The position numbers were made by a program, and so were the translations under genes. Below, piece by piece: positions 55,782-63,955 of a stretch of 64,000 nt of DNA. Location of the stretch: contig LJSH01000003.1 in NCBI GenBank assembly GCA_001314625.1, positions 358,228-422,227 of the forward strand, given 5' to 3'. The notes beneath the pieces are model-generated. The model searched no databases. It was not told where the DNA came from and worked only from the letters and a program-made list of their open reading frames with translations. Position 1 is the stretch's first letter, and each line of letters starts with the position of its first letter. The stretch comes from Oceanicaulis sp. HLUCCA04 (lineage in GTDB: Bacteria > Pseudomonadota > Alphaproteobacteria > Caulobacterales > Maricaulaceae).

Positions 55782-56873
55782 CTAGCGGGTGAAGGCCTGC
55801 TGCAGCAGCGTCTGCAGTGCGCGCGCATCGAGGTGCTCGGGATTGCTGTCAGAGGCGTAGGAGAAGCCTTCGGGCGCACGCGCGCCTGCTTCCAGCCATT
55901 GCTCCATGAGCGAGGCGCGGTGGGCCGGCACGATCACATAGCGGTCGTCCAGCTCGATCGTCGAACGGGCATCGTCTTCGGGTACCATCACCTCATGGAG
56001 CTTTTCGCCGGGCCTGATGCCGATAATCTTGTGCGGCAGGCCGGGCGCAAGCGTGCGGGCGAGGTCGGCCGTGAGCATAGAGGGAATTTTCGGCACGAAA
56101 ATCTCGCCGCCCTTAGCCATGGCGAGGGACGACAGGACGAAATTCACGCCTTGCGTGAGCGTGATCCAGAAACGTGTCATCCGCTCGTCGGTAATCGGCA
56201 GATGGTCTGCGCCTTCGGCGATCAGCTTGTTGAAGAAGGGCACGACCGAACCGCGCGAGCCCACCACATTGCCATAGCGCACAACCGAGAAGACCGGGCC
56301 TTCTTCACCGCTCATATTCTGCGCTGCGCTGAAGATCTTGTCGGAGGCGAGCTTTGACGCGCCATAAATATTGATCGGATTGGCTGCCTTGTCGGTCGAC
56401 AGGGCGCAGACATGCTTCACGCCGCGCTTTATGGCCGCGCGCACGACGTTTTCTGCGCCAAACACGTTGGTTCGAATGCATTCAAACGGGTTGTATTCGG
56501 CAATCGGAACGTGTTTCAGGGCGGCGGCGTGGATCACTACATCAACATCGCGCATCGCCATGTCCAGCCGTCCTTCATCGCGCACATCGCCGATGAAATA
56601 GCGCATGAAGGGATGTTGGGCGGGCGGAAAGACCTGCGCCATCTCGTATTGCTTGAGCTCGTCGCGCGAGAAGATGATGAGCTTTTTCGGTTTGAATTCC
56701 TCAATCACCGTACGCACGAAATGGTGGCCGAACGAGCCGGTGCCGCCTGTGACAAGGACAGTCTTGCCGTCGAGATTCATGCGTGGCGAGCGAAAGTCCC
56801 GGCCGAGGAAGAGCGGCTCCAGATTGCCTTTGGCAGAGGCCGGTGCGGCGGCTTTGGAGGCGGTGGCGCTCAT
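55782..56873 (-). CDS. pseB: PseB: UDP-GlcNAc 4,6-dehydratase (inverting)
   Basis: A 363-residue short-chain dehydrogenase/reductase of the PseB/FlmA type, first step of pseudaminic acid synthesis. NADP site KTVLVTGGTGSFGHHFVRTV; catalytic Thr-Asp/Tyr-Lys set in STDKAANPINIYGASK; C-terminal IGIRPGEKLHEVMVPEDDAR. It has a 31-residue N-terminal extension compared with the internal ATG at 56780; the upstream ATG is supported by TGAGGATCC, so I keep it. A GAATC site and a CtrA-like box lie upstream. Confidence 0.93.
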   Translation of the reverse strand: MSATASKAAAPASAKGNLEPLFLGRDFRSPRMNLDGKTVLVTGGTGSFGHHFVRTVIEEFKPKKLIIFSRDELKQYEMAQVFPPAQHPFMRYFIGDVRDEGRLDMAMRDVDVVIHAAALKHVPIAEYNPFECIRTNVFGAENVVRAAIKRGVKHVCALSTDKAANPINIYGASKLASDKIFSAAQNMSGEEGPVFSVVRYGNVVGSRGSVVPFFNKLIAEGADHLPITDERMTRFWITLTQGVNFVLSSLAMAKGGEIFVPKIPSMLTADLARTLAPGLPHKIIGIRPGEKLHEVMVPEDDARSTIELDDRYVIVPAHRASLMEQWLEAGARAPEGFSYASDSNPEHLDARALQTLLQQAFTR

Positions 56874-56932
56874 GGATCCTCACAAGAGAACTATCGAATC
56901 ACGAATATGCGTTAACCTTCGGCCTCCAGCCG

Positions 56933-56947
56933 TTAACACTCCCTTAG
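56933..56947. promoter_or_regulatory. CtrA-like box between pseB and the FlaEY-like gene
   Basis: TTAA-CACTCCC-TTAG, one mismatch to TTAA-N7-TTAA, with another GTTAAC 22 bases upstream and a GAATC site. It may serve either divergent gene. Confidence 0.4.
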
Positions 56948-57049
56948 CCTAGATTTACGTGAATCTTACCGACGGCGCACCCGGCTAACGTTTTGTTCGC
57001 GATGCTCTGCAAGAATATGCGTGGATGATTCCGTCCGCAGGAGCGCAAA

Positions 57050-59800
57050 GTGATTACCGGCCTGTCAGGCGATGTTCTGGGTGCGTGGTTTACTGCGCAG
57101 AACGCGACGCGTAACGCGGCCGCGAACACGCGCGCGCCCGTGGAGCAAACGCAAGGCTCCCAGCGTGACAAGAGTGTGCTGCCGCCGTGGGACCCGCGCG
57201 GCGAGGTAACAGCGCTGGATGCGGTGCGCCGCTCGGTTCTTGCCAATGGCCGCTTCTTTGATTCGGAAGCCAGCGCTTTCTCCGACCTGAATGTCAGCGA
57301 GGACGAGAAAAAGCTCTACGCCATGTTTACCGGCGTTCGCGCCCTGCAATCGCTGGCGGCTCCCGGTACCGAGCGCAATGCCAGTGCCACCGACATGGCG
57401 TTCTGGAACAAGCGTTTCCAGGAAGGCCTGGGCCAGATGAGCGAGTTCTTCGCCGATCTGGACCTGGAAGAGGTCTCCGTCCTGCCTGACAAGCAGCTTA
57501 CCAAGGCAGAAAGCGAAGTCGCGGTCAGCCGTGGCTTTAGCGAATACACCACCGGCATTGTCCATAAAGGCCCGGCCGATGAGGAAGCCGCGGCGTTTGC
57601 TGGCGATGTGCAGTTCGACATTTCCGTGCGCAAGAACGGCGCCGATATCGATATCGGTATCGATCTGGCCGAAATGGGGGCTACCCCGCGCACGATGGGC
57701 AATGTCACCAGCTTCATCAACGCCAAGCTGGAAGAGCAGGACATCGTCACCCGGTTTTCCTCCGTGCGTGTCGGCGAGGTCGGGCCATCGGGCATCATCA
57801 CTGCCAATGACTGGGCTTTCCGCATCAGCGGCGTGCTGACCGAGCAGGTGTCCTTCTCCGCTCCCGATGCCGGACCGGCGGTCTATATGGCCGGCGTGAC
57901 GGGTGCGGGCGACGGTGTCGCCGGGCAGTTATCGAAAATCACGGGGCTGGACGGCACCCCGTCCGTTCAATTTGCCCAGCGCATCGAGGCTGATTCCACA
58001 CTGACAGATGTTCCCCTGCCAGGGGGTGAGACACGCAGCTCTGCTGCGGCCAACCCATTGAGCATTGATGCGATCACGCAGGCCCCCGATGGCGGAATAT
58101 ATGTCGTAGGCCGCACCAGCTCCGGCGTTAACGGTCAGGCGATAAAGGGCGAGTCCGACCTGGTGCTGATGCGCTACGATTCCAGCGGCAAGGAAGTCTG
58201 GAGCCGCGTGCTGGGCGCATCAGGAGAGGCCAACGGCGCGTCGGTCGCCGTTGACGGAAATGATAATGTTGTAGTCGCCGGTTCGGTCAAGGGTGGTCTG
58301 GGCGGCACCAGCGAACTGGGCGGCGAGGATTCGCTGGTGGTCAAATTCAATGCTGCCGGCGTCGAGCAATGGGCCCAGCGCTTCGGCGCGAGCGGCGATG
58401 ACCGGGCCAATTCGGTTGCGATCGGCACTGACGGCACCGTCTTTGTCGCCGGAGAGGCGCGCGCCAGTGTCGGCGGCGCCGGGCATCAGGGCGTTCTGGA
58501 CGGCTATGTGCGTGCCATCGGGCCAGACGGCGCCGTCCTCTATACGCGCGGTGTCGAAGCGGGAGCCGGGATTGAGCGCGCCCGCGCCACGGCGACGGCC
58601 GCAGATGGCGGATTGCTGGTTGCCAGTGAGGTGGATGGCCGCGCTGTCCTGACAAAGTTCGCAGCTGGCGACGATGGCACCGGTGATCCTGCGTGGACGC
58701 TGGATATGGGCTCGCTGGATGGCGGGCGCATCGGTGGTCTTGCCGTGGATGATGACGGGGCAATCTATCTGACCGGCGCCGCGGGAGCCGGTTTTGCCCC
58801 CAGCGCGCCCGTGGCCGCCAATGAAGGCGGCCGGGATGCCTTCCTCGTCCGGATCGAGGACGGACCGGCAGCGACTGTCGGCTATACGACGTTTCTGGGC
58901 ACCGGGGCGGATGATGCCGGCACCGGCATTCAGGCCGTCGATGGCAAGGTCTATCTGTCCGGTACCACGAATGGTGAATTGCCCGGTGCCAGCCAGCTGG
59001 GTACGCGCAATGCGTTCGCTGCGGGGCTTGATGCTGGCACCGGCGCGCTGGAATGGGCGCAGCAGGTGTCCGGCCGGGGCGGTGTCTCGCAAGGCACCGG
59101 GGTCGTCGTCGATCCGCAGGGCGACTCAATCCTGTCGAAGCTGGGCCTTCCGAGCGGCAAAATCGTCTATGCGGACAGCCGGGTGGTCACAGCCCAGAGC
59201 GCGGCGCGCGCTGGCGACCACTTCTTCATATCGGTTGATGGCGGGCGTTCGCGCAAGATCACGATTGATGCCGACGAGACGATGCGCTCGCTGACATTCA
59301 AGCTGAACGCGGCGCTTCTCCTGAAGGGCAATGCGACAGTCGGCCGCCGCACGGGCGAGGAATTTCTACGCGTGACACCGCGTGACGGAGTCAGTGTCGA
59401 GTTGAAGGCGGGTGCTGACGGGCAGAACGCGCTTGAAAGCCTGGGGCTTCCGTCCGGCACGATAACCGGCAAGTCGTTGACCGGCTCCAGCACCCGCGAT
59501 GAAAGCGCTGCGGCTCCGCCCTCTTTTTCGCTTGGCCTCGGCGGGAGCTATGACGTTTCCACCCGGGACGGGGCGATTGCTGCCAACGAGGCGCTGACCG
59601 AGGCGATGAGCGTTATTCAGCGCGCGTGGCGGGACCTGACAGAAGATCCTGCACTCAAGGAACTGACAGAAGGGCCCGGTGCCGGCAAGAAAGGCGGTCA
59701 GGTGCCCGCCTATCTGCAAAGCCAGATCGCCAATTACAATGCGGGCCTCGACCGGCTGATGTCGGGCAGCCCGGAAGCGGGCACGCTGGGGTTTTTCTAG
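57050..59800 (+). CDS. FlaEY-like flagellin-associated regulatory protein with SBBP beta-propeller
   Basis: A 916-residue cytoplasmic protein without signal peptide. The N-terminal region (about 1-260) begins ITGLSGDVLGAWFTAQNATR. The middle (about 340-690) has repeated SBBP-type blades (GGIYVVGRTSSGVNGQA; VVVAGSVKGGLGGTSELGGE; TVFVAGEARASVGGAGHQG; AIYLTGAAGAGF). Two units near 690-830 share SKLGLPSGKI / ESLGLPSGTI. The C-terminal end MSGSPEAGTLGFF recalls flagellin or hook protein tails. Size, composition and place next to pseB fit the Caulobacter FlaEY protein of flagellin regulation and modification, but I rely on recollection. It starts with GTG at 57050, preceded by GCAGGAGCGCAAA. Confidence 0.7.
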   Translation: MITGLSGDVLGAWFTAQNATRNAAANTRAPVEQTQGSQRDKSVLPPWDPRGEVTALDAVRRSVLANGRFFDSEASAFSDLNVSEDEKKLYAMFTGVRALQSLAAPGTERNASATDMAFWNKRFQEGLGQMSEFFADLDLEEVSVLPDKQLTKAESEVAVSRGFSEYTTGIVHKGPADEEAAAFAGDVQFDISVRKNGADIDIGIDLAEMGATPRTMGNVTSFINAKLEEQDIVTRFSSVRVGEVGPSGIITANDWAFRISGVLTEQVSFSAPDAGPAVYMAGVTGAGDGVAGQLSKITGLDGTPSVQFAQRIEADSTLTDVPLPGGETRSSAAANPLSIDAITQAPDGGIYVVGRTSSGVNGQAIKGESDLVLMRYDSSGKEVWSRVLGASGEANGASVAVDGNDNVVVAGSVKGGLGGTSELGGEDSLVVKFNAAGVEQWAQRFGASGDDRANSVAIGTDGTVFVAGEARASVGGAGHQGVLDGYVRAIGPDGAVLYTRGVEAGAGIERARATATAADGGLLVASEVDGRAVLTKFAAGDDGTGDPAWTLDMGSLDGGRIGGLAVDDDGAIYLTGAAGAGFAPSAPVAANEGGRDAFLVRIEDGPAATVGYTTFLGTGADDAGTGIQAVDGKVYLSGTTNGELPGASQLGTRNAFAAGLDAGTGALEWAQQVSGRGGVSQGTGVVVDPQGDSILSKLGLPSGKIVYADSRVVTAQSAARAGDHFFISVDGGRSRKITIDADETMRSLTFKLNAALLLKGNATVGRRTGEEFLRVTPRDGVSVELKAGADGQNALESLGLPSGTITGKSLTGSSTRDESAAAPPSFSLGLGGSYDVSTRDGAIAANEALTEAMSVIQRAWRDLTEDPALKELTEGPGAGKKGGQVPAYLQSQIANYNAGLDRLMSGSPEAGTLGFF

Positions 59801-59926
59801 CTCTTTTTGGGGGCTGGCGGTTTGCCGGCGGTGCGCAAGCCATCGTCATCACCCGCGCAGGCAACCCAGGTTATGGCACTATTTGTCCGACGCATGACCG
59901 GGAGTGCTGGCCTCAACCGGTTTTGT

Positions 59927-61141
59927 CTAATTCCCGCCACCAATCGTGGAGAAGGTCGAGACATTGCCCACGGCTGTTGCCGCTCCGGTCATGCCGCCGA
60001 CATGGCCATTGGCCCGCATCTGCGTGATCGAGTTGATAGCTCCCGAGTTGACCTGGTTTACCGGCGCTTCCAGCCCGACCGGGCAGGTGGCGCAAATATA
60101 GGCCGACTGGGCGTTGCCGATGGCAGAGCTGGTGGCGTAGGCGGCCATGCCGGAGCCCAACTGCATGGAGACCTGTCCGGTCACCGCGCCGGAATTATTC
60201 TGCGAGACACCTGAATAGGCATCTGCTCCGATATTGGACACGAGGGCATTGTTCCCCACCGCGTGTGACGAGCCCGTCACGGGACCATCGCCGAACGTGC
60301 CGACGGCAAGCGTCGTTGTGGCGCGCACTTCGCCCCGGTTGTTCTGGCTGCCTTGCAAGTGCCCGTAACCGGACTCGTTCTGGATCGACGCGGTATTGCC
60401 CGAGGCTTCGCTCATTGCGGTGACGCCCCAGTTGGCATTGGCGATATCGGCGTCGACCGTTGAGCGGACAGTGCCGCCATTGTCCTGATCGGCCAGCGCA
60501 ATGATATTGGCTTCCAGTCCGGTCACGGTCAGGCTGTTGCCCGCGCTCTGGGCGGTGGCGAGGGCGGTTTCAACCTCTTCTGCCTCAATGTCTGAACGCG
60601 CATCCACATCCGCTTCTGACGTCTGCGAGGTCTCCAGCGGCATGTCGCCAGTGCCCATGACCTCGATAGCATTCGCGCTCGCCGTCGCGGACTGGGCCGT
60701 ATTGCCGCCATAGGTGTTCAGACGCAGCGCCGACAGGGCTGACACGCTGGCGCCCGCACCGGCAGTTTGCTCTGCATCCATTTCCAGGCCGTCAGCCGCA
60801 TCGGCGGTCAGGGCATTGCCCTGCGCGGTGGCGAAGCCGGTCGACAGGCCCCAGACTGAATCCGCTTCGATATCGGTCGTGGCGCTGGTTGTGCCGGTGG
60901 TGGACTGGCTGGATGTCACTTCAGCCGGCGTGGCAAAGCTGCCGCCAGCGGAATTGCTTTGCGCGGTGGCGACGGCTGTTGCGACATCAGTCGTTACAGC
61001 ATCCACCTCGACACTGGCATCAACCGGCGCGTCGTTCGACTGATCGTTCTCGACCTTATCGATAGACACCGCGAAGGACGCTGCGGATGTTGCTATCGCG
61101 GCTGTCATGGCCACGATTGACGTCAGTACGTGCCTGGACAT
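59927..61141 (-). CDS. hfaD: Holdfast anchor protein HfaD
   Basis: A 404-residue exported, Ser/Thr/Ala/Asn-rich protein. A signal peptide (MSRHVLTSIVAMTAAIATSA) is followed by repeats such as TAQSNSAGGSFA, ATAQGNALTADA, SQNNRGEVRAT and VSQNNSGAVTGQV, typical of beta-solenoid or amyloid-like surface proteins. Order and composition match HfaD of the hfaABD holdfast attachment operon. ATG at 61141 (GGAG upstream) lies inside hfaB, giving an 86-base overlap. HfaD anchors the adhesive holdfast at the cell pole or stalk tip. Confidence 0.85.
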   Translation of the reverse strand: MSRHVLTSIVAMTAAIATSAASFAVSIDKVENDQSNDAPVDASVEVDAVTTDVATAVATAQSNSAGGSFATPAEVTSSQSTTGTTSATTDIEADSVWGLSTGFATAQGNALTADAADGLEMDAEQTAGAGASVSALSALRLNTYGGNTAQSATASANAIEVMGTGDMPLETSQTSEADVDARSDIEAEEVETALATAQSAGNSLTVTGLEANIIALADQDNGGTVRSTVDADIANANWGVTAMSEASGNTASIQNESGYGHLQGSQNNRGEVRATTTLAVGTFGDGPVTGSSHAVGNNALVSNIGADAYSGVSQNNSGAVTGQVSMQLGSGMAAYATSSAIGNAQSAYICATCPVGLEAPVNQVNSGAINSITQMRANGHVGGMTGAATAVGNVSTFSTIGGGN

Positions 61142-62048
61142 AGGGGGTCTCCGAACCGGCATAAGCCGTATTGAGCTGGACGCCGCCGCTTGCATTCGAC
61201 GGGCCAATGGGATCGTTGAACTGGCAGACCGATTCCGCCGGCACACCATAGAGCTGGGAAGACATTTCCAGTACGGCGCGCTCGATCACGGAGCGCACGG
61301 CGAGCTGGACCGGCTCGAGTGAGCGGCCACCGGCAGACAAGTCCACCACGGCATCACCGAAGAAGCTGAACATGCCAGCGGAAATCTCCCGGCCGATGAT
61401 CTGCTTCTGGTAGGACACCACGTCCACCACTTCGAGCGTGCGGCTGTCCACCAGACGCAAATCCAGGGCGACATTCATCACATATATGCGGCGCGAGAAT
61501 ACGCCGGCCGGGCTGGAATCGACGCTGTCACCCGCGAAAAGATCCTGCCCGTTGGACCGGATATTGGAGTTCAGCTCGGTGATGCCGCCGACCAGAAAAT
61601 AGTCTGAGCCGGGCATGGCACCGGCATAGATCCGGCGAAAACCCTGCTCTTCTTCCTCGTCGCCGATAAGCTGGCTGTTGGTGTAGCGAAGCTCCAGCTC
61701 CGCGACCGATGTATCAAAACGTTCCACCAGACGGGCGCCGACCTTGGCAAAGGCACTCATCGCCATCAGGGATGCGCCTTGCGTGACGCGCGTTCCACCC
61801 TCAGGAGCGAGCTGGCCGGTATAGTCGGCAATGCGGCCCACGGCGACGCGCGGGGCTGGGCGGCCCTGCTGGCGCGCATGACCCGAAAGGCAAACCAGGG
61901 CTTGCGAATAAGGAGTCGCGTTGGCCGTTACAGGTGCGTTGCCCGTCGGCGTGGCATATAGCCCGTCAGAGCCGGAATTGGACGTGGCACAGGCCGAGAC
62001 GGCGAGAGCCGAAACGGCGGCCACAAAGAGGCTTTTGATACCGGTCAT
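61056..62048 (-). CDS. hfaB: Holdfast anchor secretion lipoprotein HfaB (CsgG-like)
   Basis: A 330-residue lipoprotein with signal and lipobox (SACAT, Cys19 region). The body resembles CsgG: RVAVGRIADYTGQLAPEGGT, MPGSDYFLVGGITELNSNIR and VALDLRLVDSRTLEVVDVVS. CsgG forms the curli secretion channel; HfaB is needed to export HfaA and HfaD in Caulobacter. It lies 2 bases after the hfaA stop and overlaps hfaD. Confidence 0.9.
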   Translation of the reverse strand: MTGIKSLFVAAVSALAVSACATSNSGSDGLYATPTGNAPVTANATPYSQALVCLSGHARQQGRPAPRVAVGRIADYTGQLAPEGGTRVTQGASLMAMSAFAKVGARLVERFDTSVAELELRYTNSQLIGDEEEEQGFRRIYAGAMPGSDYFLVGGITELNSNIRSNGQDLFAGDSVDSSPAGVFSRRIYVMNVALDLRLVDSRTLEVVDVVSYQKQIIGREISAGMFSFFGDAVVDLSAGGRSLEPVQLAVRSVIERAVLEMSSQLYGVPAESVCQFNDPIGPSNASGGVQLNTAYAGSETPYVQARTDVNRGHDSRDSNIRSVLRGVYR

Positions 62049-62050
62049 GA

Positions 62051-62596
62051 TTATTGCTCCCGGTCGGGATCAGAGGAGGAGGAGGGGGCCGCCGGCACGG
62101 TGCGCAGCGTCGTTGCAAGGCGGCCAGCAGATTCCATGCCAGTCACCGCATTGCCGGCGCCGGAGACCCGCTGAGTGCTGGTCTGCGACTGCACGCCGGA
62201 ACTGGTGGCATTGGCCGTGACATTGCCGTTATTGGTCTGGCGGGAGTTGACGACCACCGTGTTGTAGTTGCCGTTTACAACAACATTGAGCTGATTGGCG
62301 ATCGCCGTCGCAGAAGAGCCAAGATACTGGCCATTGCCAACACCGCCGCCATTGGCGCCGGCCGAACCTGTGGCCGTGCCCTGCGCTGACACACCAACGC
62401 CTGTCTGGATGACACCGTTGATCACCACCCGGTTGGCGCCGCGCCCGCGCTGGCCCGCATAGGGGCGGCTTTCATCGCCGCGCGCCATGCCATAGGGCTG
62501 GCTCCAGTTGTCACCGGCCTGCTGTGCGGCGGCCAGCGGAACGGCGATCAGCGCCAGTGCTGCGGCGGAAAGGGTGACTTTAGCAAAACGCGGCAT
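62051..62596 (-). CDS. hfaA: Holdfast anchor protein HfaA (curli-like)
   Basis: A 181-residue exported protein with signal peptide (MPRFAKVTLSAAALALIAVP). A Gly/Asn/Ser/Val-rich centre with VVVNGNYNTVVVNSRQTNNG resembles curli subunits. HfaA is the amyloid-like anchor subunit at the pole. It is the first gene of hfaABD, 44 bases downstream of a consensus-like sigma54 promoter. ATG at 62596 is favoured since a signal peptide follows it. Confidence 0.88.
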   Translation of the reverse strand: MPRFAKVTLSAAALALIAVPLAAAQQAGDNWSQPYGMARGDESRPYAGQRGRGANRVVINGVIQTGVGVSAQGTATGSAGANGGGVGNGQYLGSSATAIANQLNVVVNGNYNTVVVNSRQTNNGNVTANATSSGVQSQTSTQRVSGAGNAVTGMESAGRLATTLRTVPAAPSSSSDPDREQ

Positions 62597-62639
62597 AGTG
62601 TTTCCAGTGTCCTGTTTGGAGACGCTTGGACCGCAAGGT

Positions 62640-62655
62640 TGCAATGCCCGTGCCA
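62640..62655 (-). promoter_or_regulatory. Sigma54 promoter of hfaABD (perfect consensus)
   Basis: On the minus strand TGGCACGGGCATTGCA: TGGCAC-N5-TTGCA without mismatch, ending 43 bases before the hfaA ATG. This is the best sigma54 match in the window and much better than expected by chance. Confidence 0.85.
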
Positions 62656-62693
62656 TTCGTCATCCGGGCCGGACGCCTAAAAAGGATATCGTA

Positions 62694-63407
62694 TTGACCC
62701 ATCAAGACCCTGACGCCTTCGGCGCTGAGCAAACGCCGGGCCACCCTGATGCCCGACACGCCAATCCCGCGCGCGCGCCCGTGCTGGGCTCGGGCGTGTC
62801 AGGTCTGGTGCTGGCTCTGTGCGCTGTGACGCTGGCGGCCCATGCCATCGATACCTGGGCGCAAGCCAATGGCCAGGCCCTGCACGGCTATATCCTGTGG
62901 GCCGGTGCGCTAGTGACGGCACCGGGCGCTTTGTCGGCCCCACCTCCGCCTGCCCCGCTCTGGGGGCTGAGCCCATACGTGCTGCATGTTTTTGTCCATG
63001 GCGGGTGGTGGCATGTCCTGCTGAATGCCGGGATATTGCTCGCTGTGGGCAGCGCCGCCGCCGCACCGTTCGGGCGAGGCATTCTAGCCGCTACCGGCTT
63101 TCTCGCCTTTTACTTCACATGTGCGATTGCAGGCGCCGGACTGCATGCGCTCGTCCACATAAATGAGCCGACCTTCATGATCGGGGCGTCGACGGCTGTG
63201 TCGGGGGTGTTTGCTGCGGCCGGTTGGGCAGGCGGTGGACGCGCAGGCATGCTGCGCCTCGCGGTGCCTTGGCTTTTGATCAATGCGCTGATTGGTATTG
63301 CAGGCATTTTCTATGCCTTGCCCATTGCCTGGGCCGGCCATGTTGGGGGCCTGTTGGCGGGCATGCTGCTCTATCCGGTTTTTGTGCGGGTATTCCGGCG
63401 GGACTAG
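62694..63407 (+). CDS. Rhomboid-family intramembrane serine protease
   Basis: A 237-residue membrane protease with about six spans. The catalytic serine motif is MIGASTAVSGVFAAAGW (GxS) and the catalytic histidine is in WAGHVGGLLAG; the early loop FVHGGWWHVLLNAGIL is the conserved HxxWxHLxxN-like segment. I choose TTG at 62694 because AAGGA lies at good spacing; the in-frame ATG at 62508 would run through hfaA and its promoter. It overlaps the convergent GDYxxLxY gene by 4 bases. The substrate is unknown. Confidence 0.85.
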   Translation: MTHQDPDAFGAEQTPGHPDARHANPARAPVLGSGVSGLVLALCAVTLAAHAIDTWAQANGQALHGYILWAGALVTAPGALSAPPPPAPLWGLSPYVLHVFVHGGWWHVLLNAGILLAVGSAAAAPFGRGILAATGFLAFYFTCAIAGAGLHALVHINEPTFMIGASTAVSGVFAAAGWAGGGRAGMLRLAVPWLLINALIGIAGIFYALPIAWAGHVGGLLAGMLLYPVFVRVFRRD

Positions 63408-63955
63408 AGCAGTGCGTCGAGATGGTCCTCGCCGTCAATCTCCAGCCCCTTGATGACGGCTGCACCCGACTCGCTGACCGATACGACGAGGCGCAAACGG
63501 CCTTCATTGCGCAAGCCTTCAAGTTCCAGGGCCGCTTCGGGCGAGGCGAAATATCGCTCGATATTATAGTGAACGGTCAGCCACTGGCCCGGCTCGTCAT
63601 CCGCATTGCTGGCATAGCGCACGCGGCCTTCCACAAACATTCCGCCGGGTGGTGAAGGGTGCAGCGACACTGGACGCGAGGATCCGTCGCTGCCGGTTTC
63701 CAGTCCTACCCAGATCCGGTCACCGCGCTGGAATACATGGCCGCCTGCATCGCCGAATTCGGACGTGTCGAGGCGCTGCAAGGGCGTGACCAGCTCCACA
63801 TAGTGTCCGAGCAGCAGATCGCGCGGATCGACCGGCTCCATTTCAAGGCGGATTTCTGTTCCGCCGGCGCGGGCATTGGCGTGATTGAGGACCATCACCG
63901 CCAGCAGCGCTGTCATCGCGGCGGCAATGAGAAGCAGGCGGATCAGCGGCGTCAT
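63404..63955 (-). CDS. GDYxxLxY-domain membrane-anchored protein
   Basis: A 183-residue protein with an N-terminal membrane anchor (LIRLLLIAAAMTALLAVMVL) and a periplasmic domain having RDLLLGHYVELVTPL, a variant of the GDYxxLxY motif (COG4929-like). Function unknown; such proteins are often encoded after a DUF2157/DUF4401 membrane protein. Its start overlaps the stop of an upstream gene by ATGA. It is convergent with the rhomboid gene. Confidence 0.82.
   Translation of the reverse strand: MTPLIRLLLIAAAMTALLAVMVLNHANARAGGTEIRLEMEPVDPRDLLLGHYVELVTPLQRLDTSEFGDAGGHVFQRGDRIWVGLETGSDGSSRPVSLHPSPPGGMFVEGRVRYASNADDEPGQWLTVHYNIERYFASPEAALELEGLRNEGRLRLVVSVSESGAAVIKGLEIDGEDHLDALL

Noticed and set aside
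58220..59092. 290-codon minus ORF within the FlaEY-like gene
   Set aside because: Shadow of a GC-rich repetitive coding region; no ribosome site and no motif.
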